Shown: positions 1-8,660, counted from the first letter of the stretch. The stretch is 64,000 bases of DNA from Acidiphilium multivorum AIU301 (GCF_000202835.1 NC_015178.1:207574-271573), one strand, 5' to 3'. Notes: a model not told the origin generated them from the letters alone. A program made the numbers and translations.

Positions 1-720
1 GAGACCGGCATAGCCGCTCCAGTCGTCGGTAACGATCAGCGATCCGGGAGCAACGGCGTTTTCGACGAATCCGCAGAGCGAATTGGCGCTACGGTCGGGG
101 ACAACAGCGAGACGAACGCGTCCCGCGTAGCGACCGTCTTTCCGATTGTCGAGCTTGGTTCCCGGTTTCCGGTGGCGCACCTCCACGGCACAGGCGACGA
201 GAACCTTGTGATGGACACCCCGTCCATCGCCTCGGGTTCGTCCTCCAACCCACGTTTCATCCACTTCGACGTGTTCTTGCGGCGTGTCGCCAATCTTGTC
301 GCGCTCGGGGCGCACCATCCCGGCGCGCAGCTTATGAAGGATGCCGAAGGCGGTCTCGTAGCGCGACAGGCCGAGTTGCCGCTGAAATTGGACGGCCGAC
401 ATTCCGGGCGTCTGGCTGGCGATCAAGTAAGCCGCCCAGAACCAAGTCGACAGCGGCGTGTGACTGCGTTCCATAACGGTCCCAGCCATCAGGCTTACGT
501 CTTTGCGACAGGCCCGGCAGCGCAGAACGCCCGGGCGCGCCTCGAAACGGAACGGCTCGCCAACGACGCCGCACCTTGGGCAGGCGAACCCTCCATTCCA
601 GCGGGCGCTTTCGAGATAGGCGGCACAGGCCGCGTCGTTCGGGAAAATACGCTGGAATTCCGGCAGAGACTGCGGGAACGGCAGGTCTTCACGGGCCAGG
701 ACATCCATGCCCAACACTAG
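1..720 (-). CDS. IS1595-family transposase, N-terminal part (partial)
   Basis: These are the first 240 codons of the transposase encoded in full by copies 2 and 3, and the visible protein is the same as theirs. It carries an N-terminal zinc ribbon (Cys46, Cys49, Cys67, Cys70) followed by the start of the ISXO2-like DDE domain. A GTG at 720 or an ATG at 711 could start translation. The rest of the gene lies beyond base 1. Its role is to move the IS1595 element by cut and paste or copying with 8-bp target duplications, as known for the family. Confidence 0.9.
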
Positions 721-755
721 ATCTAGTAGGTATGGGAGTCAACCGGATAGGCAAG
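1..755 (-). mobile_element. IS1595-family element, copy 1 (cut by window edge)
   Basis: This is the left part of a 1,080-bp element seen complete at 28858-29937 and 62438-63517. Its transposase-start end lies here at 755, where the terminal repeat reads as the reverse complement of CTTGCCTATCCGGTTG. The element is inverted relative to the other two copies. The bases just outside the end are TTTGATTC, which would be one target duplication, but the other end lies outside the window. The end sits only 26 bp upstream of the -24 box of the next gene's candidate sigma-54 promoter. Confidence 0.93.
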
Positions 756-780
756 TTTGATTCTATTAAGATTGTAAATA

Positions 781-795
781 TGGCGTGATTTTTGC
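781..795 (+). promoter_or_regulatory. Candidate sigma-54 promoter of the PEP-CTERM gene
   Basis: TGGCGTGATTTTTGC has GG at 782-783 and GC at 794-795, separated by exactly 10 bases. This fits the sigma-54 consensus TGGCACG-N4-TTGC apart from two bases in the -24 box. It lies about 80 bp ahead of the start codon at 875. A sigma-54 promoter needs an NtrC-type activator bound upstream, and IS1595 occupies that place from base 755 leftwards. Confidence 0.55.
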
Positions 796-809
796 GTGAG
801 CACTGAACG

Positions 810-827
810 CACTTCATGTATGAAGTG
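810..827. promoter_or_regulatory. 18-bp palindrome between promoter and PEP-CTERM gene
   Basis: CACTTCATGTATGAAGTG is an inverted repeat of two 8-bp arms around GT. It lies just after the predicted transcription start of the sigma-54 promoter and 47 bp before the start codon. It could be a repressor operator or a hairpin in the 5' leader. No matching site was seen elsewhere in the window. Confidence 0.4.
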
Positions 828-874
828 TCCGTGGTCATTCATGGCATGATTTCTCAAACGTTTGGAGATTGAAC

Positions 875-1558
875 ATGTCTAGCGTCCGCAAATATCTATT
901 ACATGGAGCCGTGGTGCTCCTCGGCCTCACGGGAATAGCGCGGGCGGATATTTATAATCCGACCTGGCTAGTAACGGCCTGGACCACAACGACAGGTAAG
1001 ATTGGCGGCACCAACTTCATAAACGCTGCAAGCCAGCCTGCGCCATCGGCCGTAGATGCACTGGCTTCCTTCACATACTCAGGGCAGTTGAGTTTCGACA
1101 ACACCAATAAGCAGGGACAGTCGAATACGTACGCCGACTTCTTTACGAATACCGCCAACATCTCAAATTTCAGCGGTACGGGTGGCGAGGCTGCGTTCCT
1201 TGGAACCACGATGAGTTCTCCAGGAAGCTCGAATTATTCATATCTGGAGTTCTCGCTCCAAGGCCCCGCTGCGAATATAGCTGCAGGCACCTACGTCACG
1301 ATCACCCACGACGATGGCGCCAGCAGCTATGCAAACGGCAACAACGTGACTTACTCGCCTGGCGAAACTCAAGCCGTCAGCGATACCGGCACGTTACCTG
1401 TGGGATCGATGACAAGTTTCGCTGTCGACTACGTTGAGGCGAACGGAGCACCGGCCGTTCTCAAAGTGGACGTACCGGAACCGGGCAGTGTTCTGCTCCT
1501 CGGAACAGGCTTGCTCGTTCTCGGTCTCGTCGTTCGCCGGCGGCAGAAAGCCCTCTGA
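875..1558 (+). CDS. PEP-CTERM sorting-domain protein
   Basis: A 227-residue exported protein. It starts with a signal peptide (residues 1 to about 22, cleavage near GIARA-D) and ends with the classic PEP-CTERM tail: VPEPGS, a hydrophobic helix and an RRRQK basic end. Such tails are handled by exosortase, and the proteins usually end up in the envelope or exopolysaccharide matrix. The middle, about residues 25-195, is Ser/Thr/Asn-rich and not recognised. The start is placed at ATG 875 rather than TTG 869 because GGAG at 864-867 sits 7 bases upstream. No exosortase gene is in the window, so sorting must rely on one elsewhere. Confidence 0.85.
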   Translation: MSSVRKYLLHGAVVLLGLTGIARADIYNPTWLVTAWTTTTGKIGGTNFINAASQPAPSAVDALASFTYSGQLSFDNTNKQGQSNTYADFFTNTANISNFSGTGGEAAFLGTTMSSPGSSNYSYLEFSLQGPAANIAAGTYVTITHDDGASSYANGNNVTYSPGETQAVSDTGTLPVGSMTSFAVDYVEANGAPAVLKVDVPEPGSVLLLGTGLLVLGLVVRRRQKAL

Positions 1559-1583
1559 GACCCGCTGGTCGATCTAAACTTGT

Positions 1584-1610
1584 GCGGTCCCGCTCACTCG
1601 GGACCGCCTT
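1584..1610 (+). terminator. Candidate terminator after PEP-CTERM gene
   Basis: A 9-bp perfect stem (GCGGTCCCG and CGGGACCGC, 6-base loop) starts 26 bp after the stop codon and is followed by CTTTC. The T run is short, so this is a moderate-quality rho-independent terminator. The next 250 bp (1611-1865) are AT-richer and contain no gene I can support. Confidence 0.5.
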
Positions 1611-1865
1611 TCAAATGAAAATAGCGACGATGGCGCCAATCAAGCAAATTAACTTGCTTGCCAAACTCCCACTACGAGGAAGCATCTCGTTCGGATGATG
1701 GAGTCCCGATATTTTGCATGAAATTTATTTCATCAGCCACATAAGGGCGTCATTCCGACTATGCTTCAACGGCACCCTAAAAAATAGCCGAATAAAACAT
1801 ATGGTTGTTCGAGCCGATCGCCCGGCGCTACAGCCGTGCCAGGAAAGATGAACGGCTACGCACTG

Positions 1866-1990
1866 AGCATTTTCACTTCTGGTGGTGCCATGGCCGGTCA
1901 TAGGTGGAGCGAAGCGGAGCCTGAGGGAACCACCTCTCCAACCCCGCCGTTCAAGGTCCAAACTGGCTTCTGCCGCCCCCACCAGCAGCC
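1866..1990 (-). pseudogene. Remnant of an IS3-family OrfB 3' end
   Basis: On the minus strand the stretch reads PSGSASLH followed by a broken frame. It matches the OrfB tail at about 40.9 kb (PPSGSASLHRRPAMA) and the same bases around the GCCATGGCCGG block. There is no start, no catalytic domain and no intact frame. It marks an old IS3-type insertion that has been almost entirely lost. Confidence 0.4.
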
Positions 1991-2016
1991 CCAATTTTGC
2001 TACGGCAGGAGAATTA

Positions 2017-2397
2017 TCAGGCGTCAGGCGGCACCACCACCCGCCGCAGCCAGGCGACCAGCGGCTCAAAGCTGAAACCGTCCGCTTCATACAGACTGAC
2101 GATAAAATCGTAAGTCTCATCTGGATCGGCCTGCACCCCAGCGCCATTGATAACCAGGAAGGCATAGGTGGCAGCAAAAGCCGTGCGTTTATTGCCGTCG
2201 AAAAACGGATGATTCTGCGCCAGACTCTCCCACAAGGCGGCAGCCTCGTCGATCAGATCGGCATAATATCCCGTCTGTGGGCGATACAAGGCCGCCTCCA
2301 GCTGGCCAGGGTCACGCACGCCATGAGCGCCACCGTAGCGATCGATTTGGTCTGCATGGATAGCCAGAACCTCGATGACGGTTAGATAATCCGTCAT
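2017..2397 (-). CDS. doc: Doc/Fic-type toxin (death on curing)
   Basis: A 126-residue Fic-fold protein with the Doc version of the motif, HPFFDGNKRTA, at about residues 63-73. Doc enzymes phosphorylate elongation factor Tu and halt translation, by family knowledge. The length matches typical Doc proteins. The gene is the second of a pair: its ATG overlaps the antitoxin's stop by 4 bases (ATGA), so translation is coupled. The module is plausibly a plasmid maintenance system. Confidence 0.9.
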   Translation of the reverse strand: MTDYLTVIEVLAIHADQIDRYGGAHGVRDPGQLEAALYRPQTGYYADLIDEAAALWESLAQNHPFFDGNKRTAFAATYAFLVINGAGVQADPDETYDFIVSLYEADGFSFEPLVAWLRRVVVPPDA

Positions 2398-2624
2398 TCA
2401 GCCAGCTTTTTATACAGTGTCCCGAATTTTTCATGGCTCGCCTGATAGGCGGCCATCACGTTGGCGCGGGGCCGACCCTGCTTGCGCTTTTCAATGAGGT
2501 CGGCGAGCGCCTCATCTACCAGCGCTTGCAACTGCCGCCCCTCGCTTTGCGCGAGGCGGCGCACCGCGGAGAGAATCTCAGAATTCACCTGAGTCGCGAA
2601 TTTTTCACGGGTTTGGGCTGCCAT
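2394..2624 (-). CDS. Antitoxin partner of Doc toxin
   Basis: A 76-residue protein starting at ATG 2624 (MAAQTREKFATQVN). The open frame runs 14 codons further upstream, but those codons overlap the candidate operator. The helical pattern and the line VNSEILSAVRRLAQSEG look like a ribbon-helix-helix DNA-binding N-terminus. The C-terminal half (about 45-76) would bind and neutralise the toxin. It is not a classic Phd sequence, so the pair is a Doc toxin with an RHH-type antitoxin. It overlaps doc by 4 bp. Confidence 0.75.
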   Translation of the reverse strand: MAAQTREKFATQVNSEILSAVRRLAQSEGRQLQALVDEALADLIEKRKQGRPRANVMAAYQASHEKFGTLYKKLAE

Positions 2625-2646
2625 GATACATCTCCAATCTTTCCTT

Positions 2647-2676
2647 GATTTATCATGATGTGTCATGAAATATCAA
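2647..2676. promoter_or_regulatory. Candidate autoregulatory operator of the doc module
   Basis: Two copies of TCATGA lie 10 bp apart within an imperfect inverted repeat (TATCATGA, then TCATGAAATA), just ahead of the antitoxin start. Toxin-antitoxin operons of this kind normally repress themselves through such repeats. The assignment rests on position and symmetry only. Confidence 0.4.
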
Positions 2677-2850
2677 GAATCTGTACGGCTTTCGTTTCCT
2701 CAATATCCCTTAAACACCCGATATTTGTCGCTTTTCCCGTATGCCCCTGAACTTTGGTTGATGACGACGCAGGGACGATTGCCTGGTTCGCAGCCTGTCA
2801 GCTTGTCTGAGCCTCTGGCGTGTCGCGCGCCGATCGGTCAGGCTCCGAGG

Positions 2851-4239
2851 ATGCGTTCGCTTCGCGCCCGACTCGCGCTGCTCTGGTCGATCTCGCTGAT
2901 CGCCGCGATCATCGCGGGCGGGCTGATCATCGGGCTGTTCCATCAATCGGCGACGGCGAGCCTCGCGCGTGACCGGCAGGTCGCCGCCCGAGCCTGCGAT
3001 TCGATTGCGCGAGCCTATGGATTCTACAGCGCCGGGCTTGGATCGGCGCCGCAGGACGAGGCGTTTCGCAAGGGGCTGAGAGGTGTTGCGGCCTTCGGGC
3101 TCTGGCCGTTTCCCGATGTCGCCGGCGGCATCGTCTCGGGCAGCACGGCACTCGCGTCGATCGGCGTCGATACGCCGCATGACGCGGGCATCTCCACGGC
3201 GACCGCGGCAGCGCTGGACGCGGACCATCTGGTGCTGCGCCAGCGCGGAGGGTTCGGTGACCGTGCGGTGATCGCCGCCTGCCCACTTGGCAGCCCGGCC
3301 GAAGACCTTGCGGGGTTCACCATCGTCCGGCTCGACCTGCTGCGCACGCCCTTCTCGAAACTTGCCGCCGGCGGCCTGGCCGTGCTGCTGCTCTTCCTTA
3401 TGGTCTCGGCCTGGTTCCTCACGCGTCTGGTGCTCGGCTTCTCCCGCCGCCTCGCCGCCGTCGAGGCCGGCCTCGCCACCGACCCCGAAGCAAAACTACC
3501 ACTGACCGGCGAACCCGATTTTGACCGGCTGATCGCCGCGTTGAACGGCGCTACCGCCCGCCTCGGCCGCGCCCGCGCGCGCATCGCCGAGCAGGAGAAA
3601 CTCGCCTCGCTGGGACGGATGGCGGCGGGGCTGGCGCATGAAATCCGCAATCCCCTGGGCGCGATTCGCCTCCGCGCGGAATCCGGCCTGGCCGGCGACG
3701 CCGCACGACGCGGCGCTGCCCTCGACCGCATCCTCGCGGAATCGGCGCGGCTGGAAAAGCTCACCGGCAAATTGCTGGGCTTCGCCGCCGCGCCCGCGCC
3801 GCAGACTGAAGAGGCATCGCTCGCGCATCTTTTCGGCGAGGCGCGCGCACCCCTCGAAGAATATGCCGCGGCGAAGGGCGTCACGATCGAAACGAACGAT
3901 CGGGGCCTCTCCTGGACGCTGGACCCCGCGCTGACCCTCCGCGCGCTCGACAACCTGCTGCGCAATGCGATCGACGCCTGCGGCGAGGACGATACGGTGC
4001 GGCTGACCGCGGCACGCGATGCGGACGGTCTCACGATTCTCATCGAAGATACCGGGCCAGGAATCGCACCCGGAATCGCGGCCCATCTTTTCGAGCCTTT
4101 CGTCACCGGACGGCCGGAAGGAAACGGGCTCGGCCTTGCCATCGCCCGCGAGATGATCCGCGCCCAGGGCGGCACGCTGGTCCATGACCCATCCGAGCAC
4201 GGCGCGCGGTTCCGCATAAGGTTCAGGGGGGTGTCGTGA
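2851..4239 (+). CDS. Membrane sensor histidine kinase
   Basis: A 462-residue two-component sensor. There are two membrane helices (about residues 8-28 and 170-190) enclosing a roughly 140-residue periplasmic sensor region of no recognised family. A HAMP-like linker follows, then the dimerisation/phosphoacceptor domain with the H-box AHEIRNPLG (His263), then an ATPase domain with N-box DNLLRNAIDA (about 367) and G-box DTGPGIAP (about 400). The start is set at ATG 2851 because it puts the first membrane helix near the N-terminus. The frame is open back to 2665. The stop shares one base with the next gene's start, so it pairs with the NtrC-type regulator. The signal sensed is unknown. Confidence 0.9.
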   Translation: MRSLRARLALLWSISLIAAIIAGGLIIGLFHQSATASLARDRQVAARACDSIARAYGFYSAGLGSAPQDEAFRKGLRGVAAFGLWPFPDVAGGIVSGSTALASIGVDTPHDAGISTATAAALDADHLVLRQRGGFGDRAVIAACPLGSPAEDLAGFTIVRLDLLRTPFSKLAAGGLAVLLLFLMVSAWFLTRLVLGFSRRLAAVEAGLATDPEAKLPLTGEPDFDRLIAALNGATARLGRARARIAEQEKLASLGRMAAGLAHEIRNPLGAIRLRAESGLAGDAARRGAALDRILAESARLEKLTGKLLGFAAAPAPQTEEASLAHLFGEARAPLEEYAAAKGVTIETNDRGLSWTLDPALTLRALDNLLRNAIDACGEDDTVRLTAARDADGLTILIEDTGPGIAPGIAAHLFEPFVTGRPEGNGLGLAIAREMIRAQGGTLVHDPSEHGARFRIRFRGVS

Positions 4240-5609
4240 TGGCGCGGATCGCAGTGATCGACGACGATGCCGGGTTCCGCGCCAGCCTTGCCGAGGCGCT
4301 GGATGATTTCGGCCATGACGTCGCCGAATTCGCCAGCGCCGATTTGGCCCTGACGGCACTGGCGACGGACCCGGCCGCCCTCGTCTTTCTCGACCTCCGC
4401 ATGCCAGGCATGGACGGGATCGCCGCGCTGGAAGCGTTGAAATCGCGCGACAGGGCGCTGCCGGTCGTCGTGCTCACCGCCTACGCGACCGGTGAGAACA
4501 CGATCGCCGCGATGCGCCTTGGCGCGTTCGATCATCTGACCAAGCCGGTCGGCCGCGCAGATCTCGAAGCCCTGCGCGACCGGGTGCTTACCGGCACGGC
4601 GACAACGTCGGCCCCGGCAGACTCCGTCGCGCCTGGCGAAATCATCGGCACGAGTCCGGCGATCCGCGAAGTCCAGAAACGGATCGGCCTCGCCGCCTCG
4701 GGCCAGGCGACCGTGCTGATCCTTGGCGAGACCGGCGTCGGCAAGGAACTCGTCGCCCGCGCGATCCACCGGTTCAGCGACCGCGCGTCGCGCCCCTTCG
4801 CCGCAGTGAATTGCGCGGCAATCCCCGCCGATCTGCTGGAGAGCGAATTGTTCGGCCATGAGCGCGGCGCTTTCACCGGCGCAATCGGCGCGAGGCGCGG
4901 CCGGTTCCGCGAGGCGGAGGGTGGCACGATCTTGCTCGACGAGATCGGCGACATGGCGCCGGCGACCCAGGCGAAGATTTTGCGGGTGCTGGAAGAACGC
5001 GAGGTCGTGCCGCTCGGCGGCGCGCCGGTCGCGATCGATGTGCGGATGATTGCCGCGACCCATCGCGACCTTGCCGAACGCGTGGAGGAAGGCCGGTTCC
5101 GGGCCGATCTCTATTACCGCCTCGCCGTGCTGCCGATCGTCGTGCCGCCGCTACGCGAGCGCGTAGCCGATATCGAGGCGATCGCCCGCCATCTCCTCGC
5201 CCGCATCCGCCCGGCCTCGCCGCCGACGCTGAGCAAGGCCGCATTGGACTCGCTCTCCGCCTGGCCCTGGCACGGCAATGTCCGCGAATTGCGCAATGTA
5301 CTCGAACGCGCGGCAAGCCTTGCGCCGGGACGGGTGATCGATGCGGCCGATCTCGCCCTCGCGCCATCGCCGCGCCAGACCACGTCCCTGCCGCCGCCGC
5401 GTCGCCTGGCGGAGACTGTCGCGGATGCGGAAATCGTCGCGATCCGCGCCGCGCTGATCCGCGCCCGCGGGAATCGCACGGAAGCGGCGCGCGAACTCGG
5501 CATCAGCCGCGCCGCGCTCTACGACCGGCTCAATCGATACGGGCTGACAACGCTGTCGGAAAATCCGACGGAGACTGTCGGCGGATCCGACGAGTCCTCC
5601 GTCGTGTAA
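4239..5609 (+). CDS. NtrC-family sigma-54-dependent response regulator
   Basis: A 456-residue regulator in three parts. The receiver domain has an acidic pocket at Asp8-10 and phosphoacceptor Asp52 in FLDLRMPGMDG. The AAA+ domain has Walker A GETGVGKE near 163, the sigma-54 contact loop GAFTGA near 209 and Walker B ILLDEIGD near 235. A Fis-type helix-turn-helix lies at about 410-437. Such proteins activate sigma-54 RNA polymerase after phosphorylation by the partner kinase. ATG 4239 is chosen over GTG 4236 because a GGGGG run sits 7 bases upstream. Two sigma-54 promoter candidates lie within 5 kb (781 and 5645), making local targets likely. Confidence 0.93.
   Translation: MARIAVIDDDAGFRASLAEALDDFGHDVAEFASADLALTALATDPAALVFLDLRMPGMDGIAALEALKSRDRALPVVVLTAYATGENTIAAMRLGAFDHLTKPVGRADLEALRDRVLTGTATTSAPADSVAPGEIIGTSPAIREVQKRIGLAASGQATVLILGETGVGKELVARAIHRFSDRASRPFAAVNCAAIPADLLESELFGHERGAFTGAIGARRGRFREAEGGTILLDEIGDMAPATQAKILRVLEEREVVPLGGAPVAIDVRMIAATHRDLAERVEEGRFRADLYYRLAVLPIVVPPLRERVADIEAIARHLLARIRPASPPTLSKAALDSLSAWPWHGNVRELRNVLERAASLAPGRVIDAADLALAPSPRQTTSLPPPRRLAETVADAEIVAIRAALIRARGNRTEAARELGISRAALYDRLNRYGLTTLSENPTETVGGSDESSVV
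5555..5591. promoter_or_regulatory. Tandem palindromes: candidate NtrC-type activator sites
   Basis: GTCGGAAAATCCGAC (5555-5569) and GTCGGCGGATCCGAC (5577-5591) share the pattern GTCGG-N3-ATCCGAC. They sit 22 bp apart centre to centre, about two helical turns. They lie in the last codons of the regulator gene and about 55-90 bp upstream of a sigma-54 promoter. That is the usual place for an enhancer bound by a dimer pair of an NtrC-type protein. Function is inferred. Confidence 0.55.
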
Positions 5610-5644
5610 CTCCCGAAACCCTTGCCGTTCAACGCGTTATGGTT

Positions 5645-5659
5645 TGGCACGCCGTGTGC
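5645..5659 (+). promoter_or_regulatory. Sigma-54 promoter of the exported-protein gene
   Basis: TGGCACGCCGTGTGC carries a perfect -24 box (TGGCACG) and a -12 box with one change (GTGC for TTGC). GG at 5646-5647 and GC at 5658-5659 are separated by 10 bases. It is 48 bp ahead of ATG 5707 and downstream of the tandem palindromes. This is the better of the two sigma-54 promoters in the window. Confidence 0.7.
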
Positions 5660-5706
5660 AGAGCATCAGGGCGACGGATCATACCGTCGACATCATGGAG
5701 ATACGC

Positions 5707-6456
5707 ATGACACAACTGAAGCTTATGCTCGCCGCCGCCACCGCCACGACGATGCTCGCCACCGGCGCGGCAAGCGCCGCAACCCATGGCAACCGGGCGG
5801 CGCTCAAGGACCTGCCGACCTATTCCGGAACGGTGGCGCATTTCACCATCACGCCGCGCGGCGCGATCGACGGGATGATTCTCTCGAACGGCACCGAGAT
5901 CCTGTTCCCGCCCTATCTCTCCACGGAGATCGCCTATGCGGTGAAGCAGGGCGACCAGGTCACGGTGCGCGGCCTGAAAGCGGCCGGCGAACCCGTAATA
6001 CGCGGTGTCACGATCAACGATGCGACGACGCATCAGCGCGTGGTCGATAACGGCCCGCCAGCCGGTTTCGGTCCGCATCACCATGACCGCGCGACGCGGA
6101 TGATGGCGGATGGCAAGGTCGCGCAGGTTCTCTACGATCCGGGCGGGCGCCGCAACGGCCTGCTGCTCGAGAACGGCACGGTGCTGCATCTGCCGCCGCC
6201 GGAATTCGGCAACCAGAAGATCGCGGCACTCCTGAAACCGGGCGCAACCGTCGCCGCAGTCGGCGCGGGCACGGCGAATGCGCTGGGCAAGGCGGTGATG
6301 GTGCGCGCGATCGGCCCATCCTTCGACGCGCTGACCCGGATCGCGCCGCCGCACCGCCCGCACCGTTTCAAGCCTCGCGGACCGATGGCGGGACCGGGCG
6401 CCTGGCACCATGCGGAATGGCAGCCCAGACCTTCGCAGCCGGCGCCCGCAAAATAA
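5707..6456 (+). CDS. Exported protein of unknown function, sigma-54 controlled
   Basis: A 249-residue protein with a signal peptide (residues 1 to about 25, ending TGAASAAT). Two related segments of about 60 residues follow. Each pairs a phrase like DGMILSNGTEILFPPYLSTE or NGLLLENGTVLHLPPPEFGN with a segment like GDQVTVRGL or GATVAAVGA, which looks like an internal duplication of a small beta fold. The C-terminus is Pro/His-rich. GGAG lies 6 bases before ATG 5707. It directly follows the NtrC-type regulator and has its own sigma-54 promoter, so it is probably that system's output. No enzyme motif was recognised. Confidence 0.7.
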   Translation: MTQLKLMLAAATATTMLATGAASAATHGNRAALKDLPTYSGTVAHFTITPRGAIDGMILSNGTEILFPPYLSTEIAYAVKQGDQVTVRGLKAAGEPVIRGVTINDATTHQRVVDNGPPAGFGPHHHDRATRMMADGKVAQVLYDPGGRRNGLLLENGTVLHLPPPEFGNQKIAALLKPGATVAAVGAGTANALGKAVMVRAIGPSFDALTRIAPPHRPHRFKPRGPMAGPGAWHHAEWQPRPSQPAPAK

Positions 6457-6641
6457 CGGGACGACAGCTTCTCCACATCGAAACGCGGCCGGGACATCAC
6501 CTTCCGGCCGCGTGAATCGTTTCGTTAGATTACGGAGCCCGCCTTGCGACGTCAGACGACGACGCTGCATCCAGAAGATGCATCTACTTGAGGTCGACGG
6601 CGATCGGCACTGTCTCGCCGACCCCGACCTTGGTATACAGG

Positions 6642-6815
6642 GCGATCCGCACGCGCGGCCATTTCCCCAGCGATGAGGCCGCGGCCAAACTGCTCTATCT
6701 GATCCTGAACCGATCCGAAAAAGAGCGGGTGATGCCACCTCGAGAATGGGCTATGGCAAAGGCTCAGTTCGCCGTCATCTTCGGCGATCGTTTCGTAAGG
6801 GCCTTGGCGGCTTGA
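6642..6815 (+). pseudogene. IS256-family transposase, C-terminal remnant
   Basis: The frame reads RTRGHFPSDEAA, then MPPREWAMAKAQFAVIFGDRF, which is the conserved C-terminal end of IS256 (MULE-type) transposases, followed by a stop. Everything upstream of the last 57 or so codons is missing. The 185 bp before it (6457-6641) hold no gene I can support. Confidence 0.75.
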
Positions 6816-6986
6816 TGTTCAACCGCCACCCATACACGGAATTCCTGGCATTGCCCTTCCCGCAGTCGGCGGCCTTCAGCTGGGCATCGGCATTAGAGCG
6901 GTAGCCGAACCATCTGAATCGCTGGGGTACCGGAAGCGGTTGAAATCTGATTCAAGCTATCTGCGGGAGTTTGGAGGCCGGCAGGA

Positions 6987-8549
6987 ATGGCAAAGACTCT
7001 TTCGGAGGATCTGCGGGGCCGTGTGGTGGCGGATCGCCGAGTTCAGGAGGCCATTACTCTCGTCTTCGACAAGGTGGCTGAGCTCGGCAGCGCCCGACAG
7101 GCTCTGCTCTGGTTCCTGGAGCACAGTCTGGATCTGCCGGCCCGACGCGCCAATGGCGATGTGGTCTGGCGCAGGCCGACCTACGCCACCATCCACCGCA
7201 TGATCGAGAACCCGGTCTACGGCGGCGCCTACGCCTATGGTAAGACTCGCGTGGCGCCGCGGCACGACGCGATCGTTCCGCGATCCGGCAGTCGTCGCAA
7301 GCGGCGCGGCGACTGGCTGGCGCTGAAGCCAGGGGCGCATGAAGGCTATGTCAGTTGGGAACGGGCAGAGGCGATCCGCACGATGGTCAGCGACAACATC
7401 CCTGCGAGCCGGCATCACGGAGCGCCCAAGCATGGCGATGCTTTGCTGGCCGGCCTGCTGCGTTGCCGGCGCTGTGGCCGCAAGCTGACGGTCCGTTATA
7501 CTGGGACCAATCACAACATCCCCCGCTATTCCTGCTGGCGGGGCCTGCTCGACAATGGCGAGCCGCGCTGCATCGCTTTCGGCGGCCTGCGGGTCGACGA
7601 CGCCATCGAGGAGGCATTGCTGCGGGTCGTCGAACCCGGCGCCATCGCCGCCGCCGCCGCAGAGGCGCAAGCCGCCGGCCGGCGAGACCAGGTGCGCGAG
7701 GCTCTGGTGCGCGATCTCGAAGCGGCCCGCTACCAGGCCGCTCGGGCATTCCGGCAATATGACGCCGCTGATCCTGCGAACCGGCTTGTTGCCGCGGAGC
7801 TGGAGACGCGATGGAACCGCGCCCTCGCGCAGGCCGCCGAGGTCGAGGCAAGGATTGCCGAGCACGATGCCGCCGCCCCAAAATCGTCTTCCTTGGCGGT
7901 GCTCGACGCCGCCAGGCTTGGTACGAACCTTCGGGCGGTCTGGGCGGCGCCGACAACGGATTCCCGGCTCAAGAAGCGTATCGTCCGCACCGTCATCCAT
8001 GAAATGGTTGCCGATATCGATGACACAGCCTCCGAGATCGTTCTGCTGGTCCACTGGATTGGCGGTGCCCACACAGAGCTTCGCCTGCCGACGCGGCGCC
8101 GCGGACAGCGCAACAGCACGGCCTCCGAGATCATCGCCGCGGTGCGCCATCTCGCGCTCATCGCCTCCGACGACCTGATTGCTGGCATCCTCAATCGGAA
8201 CCGCCTGCTGACCGGCCATGGCAACCGCTGGACCCGCGAGCGGGTCACAGCCCTCCGTTCGCATCACAAGATCCCGGTCTTCCGCCCCGCGCCCGACGGC
8301 ATCGAACCTCAGCTCAACCTTACCGATGCCGCACGCCTCCTTGGCGTGGCGCCCAAGGCCCTCAGGCTCGCCGCCGAGGCCGGAGTGATCGAGGGCGACC
8401 ACCCTTTGCCCGACGGCCCGTGGATCTTCCGCCGGTCCGAACTCGCCAAGCCAGCCGCCGCGCAGATCACTCATCGCGCACGGCAGAACCCCAAACACCC
8501 CGCGGGATCACACACCGATCAGAAAAACCTATCCCTCTCAATAACATAA
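6987..8549 (+). pseudogene. Large serine recombinase lacking its catalytic domain, fused to an IS630 start
   Basis: The first 14 codons ([14 protein letters not shown]) match the start of IS630-type transposases. From about base 7029 the protein becomes a large serine recombinase: recombinase domain (about 15-110), zinc ribbon with CRRCGRK and a downstream Cys (about 150-200), coiled coil (about 235-290) and a C-terminal tail. The roughly 200-residue N-terminal resolvase domain with the catalytic serine is missing, so it cannot recombine DNA by itself. The fused open frame of 520 codons is intact and begins with a plausible ATG after GGAGG. It may still be translated as a DNA-binding relic. 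Confidence 0.75.
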
Positions 8550-8564
8550 ACAAATGGGTCTTAT

Positions 8565-8660
8565 GAAACAGGATTGTACTGCCGCCGCCAAGCCTCGGTC
8601 AGGATCTTCGCGTCCATCAGGGTGTAGAAGATCTCCCCCGTCGGCTGTGCTGTGGCCATG
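8565..8660 (-). pseudogene. IS3-family OrfB fragment
   Basis: The minus strand reads GEIFYTLMDAKILTEAWRRQYN, split here by wording as GEIFYTLMDAK and ILTEAWRRQYN. This is the segment just ahead of the conserved tail of IS3-type OrfB integrases. No other part of the element remains. It shows that the junction between the recombinase relic and the next gene was built by IS activity. Confidence 0.55.

Noticed and set aside
3024..5063. 679-codon open frame antisense to the kinase and regulator genes
   Set aside because: GC-rich third positions of real genes open long antisense frames; the composition (Arg/Ala-rich, no family) and the strong two-component genes on the other strand explain it.
6957..8498. 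513-codon antisense frame over the recombinase relic
   Set aside because: Shadow of the recombinase frame; no domain or ribosome site.
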